Part shown: positions 34,703 to 46,310 of the stretch, piece after piece | Numbering within the stretch: position 1 is the stretch's first letter | Layout of the letters: each line of letters starts with the position of its first letter | Assembly: GCA_049724395.1 (NCBI GenBank) | Contig: JAUGWO010000135.1 | Span: 62,001-126,000, forward strand | Reading direction: 5' to 3' | DNA from: Spongospora subterranea f. sp. subterranea | Taxonomy: Eukaryota > Endomyxa: Phytomyxea > Phytomyxea > Plasmodiophorida | Length of the DNA: 64,000 nucleotides | Position numbers and translations under genes: made by a program | Notes under the pieces: generated by a model | Seen by the model: only the letters and a program-made list of their open reading frames with translations | Database searches by the model: none | Told to the model about the DNA's origin: nothing

Positions 34703-36669
34703 ATGATCATATCGAGGATATGTCGGCGGGCCACTTTTTCGTCCTCTGCCAGGGCTAGTATTCAGCAGTCGCAAACCACTACAATTTCGACGCCGGTTTC
34801 GCTCGATTCTGGTTTGTATCACAATATCTGTCATGATTGCTAGTGATTTTTTATTTTTTAATTTAGCATTAAAGCCCAAGGAAATTGTTCAAAACCTGGA
34901 GAGATTCGTCGTCGGCCAAGCCGATGCGAAACAGGCTGTTGCGATTGCTTTGAGAAATCGGTAGATTAACATATATTTACGACGCATTTGCATTGGCAAT
35001 TTCATTACTTACTCCTCTTTAGATGGCGTCGGATGCAACTTTCGGATCAGATGATGAACGAAGTTATGCCCAGAAATATATTGATGATAGGTCCTACCGG
35101 TTGTGGCAAGACCGAGATAGCCAGGCGCTTAGCGACTTTAGCTCAAGCTCCTTTTTTGAAAGTCGAAGCCACCAAATTCACAGGTATTTTGATCACCTCA
35201 CGGTCTCATCGTTTGCTAATATTTTCCAATAGAAACGGTATTAAGGGCCAATCACTGTATTGATGATATTGACGCGCTGCCCTAGGGATTTCATGGTCGT
35301 GATGTTGATCAAATACTACGGGATTTGATCGAGGCTTCTATCATCTTGTTGCGTCAACAACGAAGGAAAGTGTGTGAAAGCCAAGTAAAAGAAATTGTAG
35401 ACGAGAAAATTTTAGCTTGTCTGGCAGGTGATAACGTCCAACATAAGAACGCCTTCAGGTGGAACGCATGAAGATAATCTGTAACCTGACACTTAATAGA
35501 TTATTAGGAAGATGTTACGGGAAGGCAGGCTTGAACAACAGACAATATCAGTCGATGTACCTGCAAGAGACATCCCCGATAAAATTGAATCGTCAAAAGA
35601 TCAGCCCGATATAATTACTAGTATAAAGAAGTTAGTAGCAAAAAAGATTGTTCGAACAGATATGACCGTTGCCCAAGCCCGCCCCATTCTCCAGGTGACC
35701 TTTCCTATTCTATTTGTTAAACCATGTGGTTATTCTGCTGTATCAGGATAATGAATCGGATCGGCTACTAGACACTGGAGATTTAGTCGCCGAAGCTATA
35801 AAACTTGCTGAGAGGCACGGAATTGTGTTCATTGACGAAATTGACAAGATTTGTTCTTCTCGAGATGCACATAGATCATCCGCAGACGCATCTGCGGAAG
35901 GTTGATGATATATGATTTGTTTGATTTTTTTATGTAATTAACCTCAATTCAGGTGTTCAAAGAGATCTTCTGCCGTTGATTGAGGGGTCGGTTGTTAATA
36001 CAAAATATGGGAATATATCTACAGACCATATGTTAGATTTTCACATCCCAACAAGTTGAGTCACTTTGTCACCGTCTTTTGTATAGTCTTTTCATCGCAA
36101 GCGGTGCATTTCATTCATGCAAGCCGAGCGACATGTTGGCTGAGCTACAAGGTCGGCTACCAATACGTGTAGAACTGAAAGGACTTGAAGTAACATGGAT
36201 ATTTGTATGGCGCAATTCCCAATTGATTTGTGTTTGTCAGGAATCTGATCTTTTTCGAATACTGACGGAACCCGAGTTTAGTTTGATTAAACAACAGGTA
36301 ATGCAATTGCAGTTGCTGAGAAGTTGTACACTTTTTGACTTTCCTCGAAGGTTGCCCTTATGAAGGCAGAAAATGTGGATTTATCTTTTTCCGATGATTC
36401 GGTTCGCGAGATTGCTAGAATCGCCGCGTCGGTTAATAGATCTGTAAGCACGCTTTATCACATGGCAACTGGTTTCTTATTTCGGTTAGGTTGAAAACAT
36501 TGGCGCTCGCCGCCTACATACAGTCATTGAAAGAATCGTTGCAGATATCAGTTTTAATGCTCCAGATTACGATGACGATCAGCGCAAGATAGTTATTGAT
36601 GCCGAATATGTACGGGAGCGTCTAGCACCTATGTTGACGAAAACTGACCTGTCCAAATTCGTCCTGTAA
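34703..36669 (+). CDS. hslU: HslU ATPase of a mitochondrial HslVU protease
   Basis: An AAA+ unfoldase that feeds substrates to the HslV peptidase. Twelve exons: 34703-34811, 34867-34960, 35023-35183, 35233-35237, 35286-35458, 35508-35694, 35747-35900, 35953-36031, 36087-36189, 36241-36297, 36351-36443, 36490-36669, giving 464 aa. Residues 1-22 ([18 protein letters not shown]) form a typical mitochondrial presequence. Then [27 protein letters not shown] HslU start, Walker [18 protein letters not shown] (pore loop region), Walker [41 protein letters not shown], sensor 2 GARRLHTV and the C-terminal DLSKFVL that docks into HslV. Exon 4 is a 5-nt microexon; without it the frame breaks. No hslV gene is in the window. 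HslU is found in scattered protists and is bacterial in origin. Confidence 0.96.
35233..35237 (+). other. 5-nt microexon of hslU
   Basis: AAACG flanked by AG and GT, between introns of 49 nt (35184-35232) and 48 nt (35238-35285). Including it gives ...KFT-E-T-GFHGRDV..., matching the conserved KFTEVG-type segment of HslU. Skipping it shifts the frame and stops after a few codons. Confidence 0.85.
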
Positions 36670-37222
36670 ACCTACGTTTCCCTATTATAATTACCAGTAG
36701 ATCAATCTAAATAAACCACTTCATTTTCCTCTCAACGTGTGATTCTTGATGCACTATGTTCAATCGTTTGTTGGTATTCGTCTTTTGGCAGCCTCAGTTT
36801 ACACCTTGCAACCACATGGCGAACTCACAGGAGTAGTCATCTAATCGCCAGCGAAGACCACAAATGCAATTTGTGTGTTCAGGTTCATGTCTGCTGCTAG
36901 TCTATAAGAGCAAACGTCTAGATGATGCGTTTTGAGACGGTAAACATGACTGCATACACAGAACTCATGGTATGGGGTGTTGTAGTTGTCAAACCAACCA
37001 TGACGCGTTGCGAATCATAGAACTAAGTAAGCGGTACATTGGGACATTAGGGTTCAAAACCCCTTCCGGTTTTGTATTGTACAGAGTATAGGAGAGATCT
37101 GAACCGAATTAGGGATCAACAGTAATACTGACACGATATTTGACTACGCAGGTCGAATCTAGAAACCAGGACTTGTACAGTGCGGGCAGTCTTAAACAGA
37201 CAACTTGTCTAATTGCCCATAA
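36670..37222. other. No supported gene
   Basis: AT-rich downstream sequence. A GGGTTCAAAACCCC stretch near 37050 recalls a tRNA T-arm but has no matching acceptor or anticodon arms. Confidence 0.45.
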
Positions 37223-37639
37223 CTGGTTGGTGAAACTAGGTTCAGTTGCAAGAATTCGCCAAGGCAGCACTTACGTTGACGGACACGACGTTCAGATCTT
37301 GTCGCACATCGAAATCGATTTGTTGAAGAAATGACTGAATGGCAAGCGAATGGAGACATTTGTCCACCCGTCGTCACAGATTCTCCAGAATCCGGCCCCT
37401 TCGGCCTGGTCTCTCTTCTTGGCAGAATCGTCGACTGCCATCATGAGATTGAAATATACATTCGTTCTGAGTAACAAGAACAACTTTTATCTCCGGAAAA
37501 TAGCTCAGGTTGAATACAAATTTCCATTCACCAAATTGATTTCGATGTGCGACAACATCGTAACGTTCGAGTGCGACACACAACATCTGTGCTGCCTTGG
37601 CGATATTCTTGAAACTGAAAACCTAGTTTCACCAACCAG
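37223..37639. repeat. Inverted repeat with ~105-bp arms
   Basis: 37223-37323 and 37532-37639 are inverted copies at roughly 80-85% identity (outer ends CTGGTTGGTGAAACTAGGTT, inner part GTCGCACATCGAAATC) around a spacer of about 208 bp. The imperfect match suggests an old foldback or MITE-like element. Open frames through it are mirrored between strands. Confidence 0.85.
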
Positions 37640-37929
37640 CTACAAATCATATTCAATGTTAACTTGGCTTTTCAGATGAAAATCCATCAATTTCTCAAGC
37701 GAAACTGCTGTCCTTCGTTCAGTGGGAATCGATATTAAAAATGACAAACACGCTGATTTGACATCTTCGTCATCGACCAATGTCTTCGCTTGCTGATACT
37801 TTCCTTGACGCAATAGTTAAAATTCAACTGCTGCAACAAGTACCTATAATAATCTGCTCAATCACGAATTGTCCTGCCACGATAAAAAGCTCCCGATTTT
37901 CCAAACACGATGTCGGCAACCAAACCAAA

Positions 37930-38401
37930 TGAATTGACTCTACTGCGAGGGTTAATATTCTTTTAACATCCGAAGGATTCCTAAAATTGCGAGAAGAGAG
38001 TCAAATCCAGCGATGTCCTTACAGGCCGTCTGCTTTTTCGCATTATGTCCATCGGGATTCATCGACTCCATTTCGGTAACTGCTACATCATTACCATCCT
38101 TCTGCAATGTATCACCAGAGGTAGCATTCAACCTGTTCCAGCTTCATTAGCCCCTGACAAGCAATGATCATTTTCCGAACAGTGCTGATGAATTCGTCTT
38201 TGTGAGAAAATGTGTAGATCTTCGGACAGTCAGAAAAAGAGCGACGCTGCTCTTGTTGCTTATGCTTGTTTCCAAACATCTTAGCCCTGCTGTCTCCATA
38301 GAATATCCAGCTTCAGGATTCCATTTGATCCTCAGACTTTGTCTCGACAATTTCGTTATCAAACGCAATGCCGTCAATATCAAAGTCGTCATCACTGACT
38401 A
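37930..38401 (-). pseudogene. Decayed or partly resolved host gene
   Basis: Minus-strand segments with clear protein character: an acidic start (DDDFDIDGIAFDNEIVETK), then a basic, aromatic segment (CPKIYTFSHKDEFISTVRK), a segment near 38100-37985 (VTEMESMNPDGHNAKKQ) and one near 37985-37860 (RILTLAVESIHLVWLP). Inside the first segment there is an in-frame TGA after QMES, and the joins between segments would need introns of unusual length (about 31 nt). Either a pseudogene or a gene whose splicing I have misread. No family recognised. Confidence 0.35.
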
Positions 38402-38939
38402 GTTAAACATCGTCAACATGCAAATATCCCATTTGTGGAATTCCTTCCGGGTGTCTCATACCGTTCAAGCAAAAAAAGGATTCATGACCAAGGCTGTGTG
38501 GCTGCAATGAATCAACGAACCCTCGTGCTTCCTGTTCTCAAAATGCCAAACAGAAATTCGTGTGATTTTTGTGGACACCTGTAACGCCCCCATGACGATT
38601 ACGATCGTTGCGTGTTCACCGATGCTTCCCACATGAGGGGAGGGGAATGAGACGAAGCAAAACCTGTCTGTTTTTTAGTTCTAATGTAGAATTGTTATCC
38701 AGAACAGAATACCACGGAATGTTGGTGATAGCGCTATGAGCCGATTTCACCCGCAGCTCAAAACAGTGTTGGCGTCTCAGGATTACGAGCCTGGACTCGG
38801 GTTGCCAACACACACACACACACACAATCTAGATAGATCGGTGGATAACAATAATTTCTGTATTAGAACTGAAAAACTCTGGACAGCAGACGGGTTTGAT
38901 TCGTCTCAACACCATCGATAGCCCAGAGGCGCAGACGTC

Positions 38940-39345
38940 CTTACAGCATGGGAGCTTCAATTCGCAACAACCGATAAAATCCATCCATGTGACAGTTTTG
39001 TGATTTCCAAGATCAAAGACACGTGGGCATCTATTTGCGAAGGTACAAACTGCAGGTCTTCGAGAACGGCGAATGGGATGAGGGGTCTGGCGCAATAAAA
39101 AATCCTGGAAAAAATTATTTCTAAAGCTTGTGGTCGAATCCGTCAAACGCGTAAATTCGATAAAGGACTCAAACGATCTTGTAGGGAATACGACTGAAGC
39201 CATGATCCGCTGGGAATTATCGTTGGATGTGTCGGGCCAGTGGCACGTCACGCAGGTGCCGCCCGAACTCCAGGCGATTGTAGCCAAGCATCAGGATCAC
39301 TTCAACGGGGCTATCGTACCCCCATTTCGCGTCGCTAAACAGTAG
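38940..39345 (+). CDS. Hypothetical two-exon tail
   Basis: Plus-strand segment about 38940-39040 (DVLTAWELQFATTDKIHPCD, then VISKIKDTWASICEG) can be joined through a GT-AG intron of about 85 nt to a frame ending at 39345 (VGNTTEAMIRWELSLDVSG, WHVTQVPPELQAIVAKH). Composition is natural, but the start is unknown and no family is recognised. A (CA)n run precedes it at about 38808-38825. Confidence 0.3.
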
Positions 39346-39960
39346 TCGACAAGGAGCAATCGATACACAAGGCTTCCTTGATGCACCCTAGCGCATGTAC
39401 AAAATAAGTCTCTCCAGAAAAAAAAGTTGTCGATTTTGAGACTGCAGGCACTGTCACGTCGATAACAATTTATGCGACTAATACGATCTGGCGAAATGCA
39501 TGGAAAAAGGGTCACCAAATGAACCTGTTGAATGTATATTCTGATACTACAATGTAAATAGGTTTCTTGTACGAACACAGCGGCAGTTAAAATCCTCTGA
39601 GAAAAAACAATCGGTAAATAAGGAGAAAATGCAACTACCGAGACCCGCGATGGTGAGGTAAAAATGATGGATTAAACATATAAACGATATTTTCTAGCAA
39701 ACAAAAAATCCTGTGTCACAGTCAGGAAAAGACAAAGAAGGAAATAAATGGATCAAACTTAAAAAACTAAGAGCCATGGATTGAGGAGTCTCGCGCGGTG
39801 TTATCAGGCCGCAATTAGAACATTTTGAACAATTGTAGTGCAGATTGAAATGTAACCCAAACCGCAAAGTACAACATGACCGACGGAACAAAAACAAACC
39901 ATTGTCGATGAATTGACTTGGAAATATGATAAACGGCATGCAAATAATAAACTTCATGAG

Positions 39961-40522
39961 ACTTGAAAAAGCAGACGTGAATATACGAACTGTTCGCGTT
40001 TTTCGATGGCTTCCCGATATACTGCGCGAAGACGTGCCAAGTAGGCGTTCCTTTCTAATGTTGCAGCCTTGACGCGGCGCTCTTCTCGCGGCGGAACATA
40101 AAACTGATGTCGACCTATGAAAACCCCAATGTCACCATGCGCATGGTAAATTACAATTGCCGCCAATTATATTATCCACGAAATACATAACTGCATACCA
40201 TTATAAAAACGTGAAAACGTAAAAAAAATTACGAGGTGTGGACAGCATATTCATGTAGAAAGAGTCGAAAATTACGGCTGATATTCAATCTATGGAAAAT
40301 TCAAACTGATGGTAAAAATATACCAATGGAAAGAAGCAAAGAATTCAAAAAGGAATGAAACACACGCACCACGCTGGCGTTTGACCAACTTGGCAAAACG
40401 CACCCACGCCTCCCCTTTTCTGAAGGCACTGTTAAACCGAGCCGTAAACAGAGAGGGTAGCTACCACCATCTACCAACTCAAATGAATACACAGGGTTCC
40501 AATACGAATCCTGGAACGACAA
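39961..40522 (-). CDS. Hypothetical exons beside the minisatellite
   Basis: Minus-strand exon about 40520-40365 (WNPVYSFELVDGGSYPL, ending at a GTG|GTGCG donor) and exon about 40112-39961 with a strongly natural sequence (HQFYVPPREERRVKAATLER, NAYLARLRAVYREAIEKREQ). They may belong to one gene, but the intervening splice sites were not fixed. The first exon contains a diverged copy of the minisatellite unit (40456-40502). Confidence 0.35.
40456..40502. repeat. Diverged, shorter minisatellite-like unit
   Basis: The sequence TACCACCATCTACCA, then CTCAAATGAATACACAGGGT, matches the minisatellite unit but lacks its central ACAGTTGTGCGC part. It lies 64 bp outside the array inside the minus-strand hypothetical exon, and may represent the ancestral seed. 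Confidence 0.7.
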
Positions 40523-40565
40523 GTTGAGATGGGAAGAAATCTGGACAATCTACCACACCAGGGCG

Positions 40566-43500
40566 AGGCTACCACCATCTACCACAGTTGTGCGCCTCAA
40601 AGGGAATACACAGGGTCATGAGGCTACCACCATCTACCACAGTTGTGCGCCTCAAAGGGAATACACAGGGTCATGAGGCTACCACCATCTACCACAGTTG
40701 TGCGCCTCAAAGTGAATACACAGGGTCATGAGGGTACCACCATCTACCACAGTTGTGCGCCTCAAAGGGAATACACAGGGTCATGAGGGTACCACCATCT
40801 ACCACAGTTGTGCGCCTCAAAGGGAATACACAGGGTCATGAGGGTACCACCATCTACCACAGTTGTGCGCCTCAAAGGGAATACACAGGGTCATGAGGGT
40901 ACCACCATCTACCACAGTTGTGCGCCTCAAAGGGAATACACAGGGTCATGAGGCTACCACCATCTACCACAGTTGTGCGCCTCAAAGAGTGCGCCTCAAA
41001 GTGAATACACAGGGTCATGAGGAAATACCACCATCTACCACAGTTGTGCGCCTCAAAGGGAATACACAGGGTCATGAGGGTACCACCATCTACCACAGTT
41101 GTGCGCCTCAAAGGGAATACACAGGGTCATGAGGCTACCACCATCTTACACAGGGTCATGAGGGTACCACCATCTACCACAGTTGTGCGCCTCAAAGGGA
41201 ATACACAGGGTCATGAGGGTACCACCATCTACCACAGTTGTGCGCCTCAAAGGGAATACACAGGGTCATGAGGGTACCACCATCTACCACAGTTGTGCCT
41301 CAAAGGGAATACACAGGGTCATGAGGGTACCACCATCTACCACAGTTGTGCGCCTCAAAGGGAATACACAGGGTCATGAGGGTACCACCATCTACCACAG
41401 TTGTGCGCCTCAAAGGGAATACACAGGGTCATGAGGCTACCACCATCTACCACAGTTGTGCGCCTCAAAGGGAATACACAGGGTCATGAGGGTACCACCA
41501 TCTACCACAGTTGTGCGCCTCAAAGTGAATACACAGGGTCATGAGGGTACCACCATCTACCACAGTTGTGCGCCTCAAAGGGAATACACAGGGTCATGAG
41601 GCTACCACCATCTACCACAGTTGTGCGCCTCAAAGTGAATACACAGGGTCATGAGGGTACCACCATCTACCACAGTTGTGCGCCTCAAAGGGAATACACA
41701 GGGTCATGAGGGTACCACCATCTACCACAGTTGTGCGCCTCAAAGGGAATACACAGGGTCATGAGGGTACCACCATCTACCACAGTTGTGCGCCTCAAAG
41801 GGAATACACAGGGTCATGAGGGTACCACCATCTACCACAGTTGTGCGCCTCAAAGGGAATACACAGGGTCATGAGGCTACCACCATCTACCACAGTTGTG
41901 CGCCTCAAAGTGAATACACAGGGTCATGAGGGTACCACCATCTACCACAGTTGTGCGCCTCAAAGTGAATACACAGGGTCATGAGGGTACCACCATCTAC
42001 CACAGTTGTGCGCCTCAAAGAGGAATACACAGTTGGGTCATGATGAGGTACCACCATCTACCACAGTTGTGCGTTGTCATGGTACCACCATCTACCACAG
42101 TTGTGCGCCTCAAAGGGAATACACAGGGTCATGAGGGTACCACCATCTACCACAGTTGTGCGCCTCAAAGGGAATACACAGGGTCATGAGGCTACCACCA
42201 TCTACCACAGTTGTGCGCCTCAAAGGAATACACAGGGTCATGAGGCTACCACCATCTACCACAGTTGTGCGCCTCAAAGGGAATACACAGGGTCAGAGGC
42301 TACCACCATCTACCACAGTTGTGCGCCTCAAAGGGAATACACAGGGTCATGAGGGTACCACCATCTACCACAGTTGTGCGCCTCAAAGGGAATACACAGG
42401 GTCATGAGGGTACCACCATCTACCACAGTTGTGCGCCTCAAAGGGAATACACAGGGTCATGAGGGTACCACCATCTACCACAGTTGTGCGCCTCAAAGTG
42501 AATACACAGGGTCATACCACCATCTACCACACAAAGTGAATACACAGTCATGAGGGTACCACCATCTACCACAGTTGTGCGCCTCAAAGGGAATACACAG
42601 GGTCATGAGGGTACCACCATCTACCACAGTTGTGCGCCTCAAAGGGAATACACAGGGTCATGAGGCTACCACCATCTACCACAGTTGTGCGCCTCAAAGT
42701 GAATACACAGGGTCATGAGGGCTACCACCATCTACCACAGTTGTGCGGAATACACAGGGTCATGAGGGTACCACCATCTACCACAGTTGTGCGCCTCAAA
42801 GGGAATACACAGGGTCATGAGGGTACCACCATCTACCACAGTTGTGCGCCTCAAAGGGAATACACAGGGTCATGAGGGTACCACCATCTACCACAGTTGT
42901 GCGCCTCAAAGGGAATACACAGGGTCATGAGGGTACCACCATCTACCACAGTTGTGCGCCTCAAAGTCATGAATACACAGGGTCATGAGGCTACCACCAT
43001 CTACCACAGTTGTGCGCCTCAAAGGGAATACACAGGGTCATGAGGCTACCACCATCTACCACAGTTGTGCGCCTCAAAGGGAATACACAGGGTCATGAGG
43101 GTACCACCATCTACCACAGTTGTGCGCCTCAAAGTGAATACACAGGGTCATGAGGGTACCACCATCTACCACAGTTGTGCGCCTCAAAGGGAATACACAG
43201 GGTCATGAGGCTACCACCATCTACCACAGTTGTGCGCCTCAAAGGGAATACACAGGGTCATGAGGCTACCACCATCTACCACAGTTGTGCGCCTCAAAGG
43301 GAATACACAGGGTCATGAGGCTACCACCATCTACCACAGTTGTGCGCCTCAAAGTGAATACACAGGGTCATGAGGGTACCACCATCTACCACAGTTGTGC
43401 GCCTCAAAGGGAATAACAGGGTCATGAGGAATACACAGGGTCATGAGGGTCATGAGGCTACCACCATCTACCACAGTTGTGCGCCTCAAAGGGAATACAC

Positions 43501-43997
43501 AGGGTCATGAGGGTACCACCATCTACCACAGTTGTGCGCCTCAAAGGGAATACACAGGGTCATGAGGGTACCACCATCTACCACAGTTGTGCGCCTCAAA
43601 GGGAATACACAGGGTCATGAGGGTACCACCATCTACCACAGTTGTGCGCCTCAAAGTGAATACACATACACAGTTGTGCGCCATCAAAGTTGTGCGCCTC
43701 AAAGGGAATACACAGGGTCATGAGGGTACCACCATCTACCACAGTTGTGCGCCTCAAAGGGAATACACAGGGTCATGAGGGTACCACCATCTACCACAGT
43801 TGTGCGCCTCATGAGGGCTACCACCATCTACCACAGTTGTGCGCCTCAAAGGGAATACACAGGGTCATGAGGGTACCACCATCTACCACAGTTGTGCGAC
43901 TCAAAGGGAATACACAGGGTCATGAGGGTACCACCATCTACCACAGTTGTGCGACTCAAAGGGAATACACAGGGTCATGAGGGTACCACCACAGTTG
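40566..43997. repeat. 55-bp minisatellite, ~62 units
   Basis: Head-to-tail array of a 55-bp unit beginning GGGTACCACCATCTACCACA (plus strand). Most units differ only at two sites: GGGTACC or GGCTACC at the start, and AAAGGGAAT or AAAGTGAAT near the end. Occasional units carry small insertions or deletions (near 40985, 41145, 42015, 42070, 42520, 42745, 43415, 43665, 43810), and the last two share GCGACTC. Because 55 is not a multiple of three, all frames rotate and hit a stop within three units, so it is not coding. Its right edge falls about 9 nt inside an intron of family gene A. Confidence 0.97.
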
Positions 43998-44002
43998 CGA
44001 TT

Positions 44003-44160
44003 TACCGACGATCTGATACAGATCAGAGACATTTTGAGCATAAGAAGAATAATCGAACTCCTACTGATTGGAATGGATCATTGAAATCTGACGATGACAA
44101 CGAGCACAAAACGCAGTGTAGGGCCATCCGTATTCAACAGAATAACCTGACAAAGATGGC
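44003..44160 (-). pseudogene. Family gene A, relic of downstream exon
   Basis: Reverse-strand match to exon 9 of gene B (48412-48257): SVEYGWPYTAFCARCHRQIS here against SVEYGWLYNVFCAVRHRQIA there. It has its own acceptor and a donor-like GTAAATCG, but an in-frame TAG in the middle, so it is not functional as an exon. The minisatellite begins immediately after the donor. Confidence 0.75.
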
Positions 44161-44434
44161 CTGTAAGAATTGGTATATCAATACTGGGGTTCATGGATAA
44201 GAAAAATGTCTACTTTTCCGGATAATTTCCGTCGACGACAAGTTTTTTTTATTCAAACTCGGCTGGGTGTGTGAATCAATGTATTCAAAGAAAGGAGCCA
44301 GGAGATAAATCCTAGAGGTGATAGAGATCAAAAGGTGACGATTCCAAGGTTCGACTGCAAATACCCCTGCAACACTCCTGGATGACAGTCAATCTGGGTG
44401 ATGAAATACGAAGAAGGTGAGGGACGCGACCACG

Positions 44435-45461
44435 TTAAACGCCACCAATTACTGTTCGACTGAAAAACATAAGCGCTTGCTGCTGGAGAAAAGCAGCATG
44501 CATCTTCTTCTCTTCAAACGTCGGGGTCTCGCCGGTAAAGTTTTCTGCAAATTCGTTCAAAAAGTCGAGGGCCATATTGGAACTGAACTCAGACACAAAA
44601 ATTTTGCTATTTTGATTAAGATTCAGTTTACAGCCAGTCTCATATAATCAATATCACCGTTTGAGATCCCTGAAATGAGATTCGTCCACTTCCGTGATCT
44701 CATGAAGAGTAGTGTCCTTCAAAAGAGCTTGTTCTTCCGCATCACCGATGTAAAACTCGACCTGTTGGACAGCATATTGATTCCGCACAGACTTTTTAAC
44801 AATTTTGTCCAGGGTTTCGCTGAATAACCACATGAATTGAGAAACCAAACAAACAGATTCGCAAATTTGATGAACTACTGACTTAAAAATTCTAACAGCT
44901 CTGACACAAATTTCCGTTAATTGAGATTCCAACCAATCCTTAGACCTGACGTTCGACGCATTAGCAAATTTAACGAGACTATTAAGGAGAAAATATTTCC
45001 AGATGTAATAGCTATCAATGAACAGATATGAATCAGTACACAAACGCAGGCGACAATTTCACTATACTCAATGGCAAGGTCTTCAAACACCCACTGTATA
45101 TTGCAAGTAAGCTTGCTATGGATGGAATATCAGATTATGATTATGATCATAGCGAAGATGGACAATCCGTACAAGATTGAACACAGCTTTGTTAAGGATT
45201 CCGATACCGCACCGGAGCCAAGATTATATTTGAATTGAGACTGATACAGGGCAAACCAAAAGCGTGGGTTTATCTGTACGTGATAGGTATCCAGAAAAGG
45301 CATGACATTGTTGGACGTCTCATCAACCTCCCTGGACAGCGCAATGATGAGCTGATATGATCTAGAATATATTCCTGTCTATACCTGTTGGGTTGGCTCG
45401 AAACCAAGAAACCCACAGACATCACGGCAATCATGAACCGGAATGTCATGAACGACCTCAT
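44435..45461 (-). CDS. Secreted phase-2 modular family, gene A
   Basis: Six exons: 45461-45385, 45331-45173, 45115-45068, 45011-44883, 44819-44658, 44606-44435, all joined by phase-2 GT-AG introns of 51-63 nt; 248 aa. Exon 1 is a signal peptide (MTFRFMIAVMSVGFLVSS) ending with the QPNR segment shared with gene C. Exon 4 YYIWKYFLLN, exon 5 TTLHEITEVDESHF and exon 6 KIFVSEFSSNMALDFLNEF match gene B exons 4-6 one to one. In B, exon 6 is followed by a phase-2 donor; here that donor is gone and the frame ends at a TAA. Together with the broken exon-9 relic downstream, this suggests gene A has lost its 3' half and may be decaying, or has become a short form. Function unknown; secreted. Confidence 0.65.
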
Positions 45462-45631
45462 GACGTGTTGATTCTCAGAAGTGCTTAGAATGGCGACAAC
45501 AAGTCCGAAACCTGTACGGCAGGGATCCGTGCGGTAAATTTTCTCAATCTGCCACGCACTCACCACACAGTCAAACACTCCAATGTAGGTAGGTCCATGC
45601 GTTTAGGCTGTCGACAGCTACGGACATTCTC

Positions 45632-45734
45632 AGCTGTCGACAGCTGGCCCAGTCAGATATCATGACTTTTAGCTGTCGAGTCAGAAATCATCACTTTTAG
45701 CTGTCGAGTCAGAATCATGACTTTCAGCTGTTCT
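45632..45734. promoter_or_regulatory. Upstream repeats of gene A
   Basis: Three direct repeats of 27-28 bp (45652-45679, 45680-45707, 45708-45734; core GTCAGAAATCATGACTTTTA) plus a perfect 14-bp palindrome AGCTGTCGACAGCT at 45632-45645; a 10-bp version of the palindrome is at 45608-45617. They lie about 170-270 bp upstream of the gene A start codon, where promoter elements would be expected. A regulatory role is inference. Confidence 0.5.
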
Positions 45735-46310
45735 GACTGGACCAGCTGTTACCCTGAGCACATATAACTGCGAAGGTTGTCGGTAACGAGTCGCAAGTAC
45801 AGCAAAGACTGTCAACGGGTGCACAGAACCCTCCGCGCATCGGTGGTTCATGTCGTATTTCGGTCCAACCAATTATCGATTGTGAAAATCCACAACGATT
45901 TTACCTTCAAGCACAGTAACAATTCTGTTCATTGTGCGGTCTCGAAATACAGTTTTGTTGGTGACATGATCGCGATCGTTTGCGTATCGGTGATATCATT
46001 CCCAATCAATTGATTCTGTAATATCAGAAGCGATTATTATTGTTAGGCCCACATCCAAGAGCAACGTCGGAATAGTGACTTGACGCCTGTCAATGTGGTG
46101 ACGGTCAGATATCTTCCAAGGGCAATGAATTCAAGAAGGTACAAGTGCTCGAAAACCCTGGAGGGTGTTGGCTTTAAGAGCAGTGGTCTTTGACGCTTCT
46201 GTTATGTGTTTGGAGTCACCGAGGTAGAGGCTACCATTATCGGTACGACCTGCAGAAGCCCCTCAAACCGGAAATGCTCCATATGAAGAAGGAAAAGAAT
46301 GGGTTTACCA

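Noticed and set aside
37021-37075. GGGTTCAAAACCCC as a tRNA T-arm
   Set aside because: No acceptor stem, D-arm or anticodon arm can be folded around it.
39130-39345. VPPELQAIVAKHQDHF segment resembling the linker before a Gypsy RT
   Set aside because: No RT, protease or other element part follows, and the frame ends in a stop after a natural-looking exon.
40566-43997. Repeated open frames through the 55-bp array, and possible CRISPR-like array
   Set aside because: The unit length is not a multiple of three, stops recur in every frame, units are contiguous without spacers, and the genome is eukaryotic.
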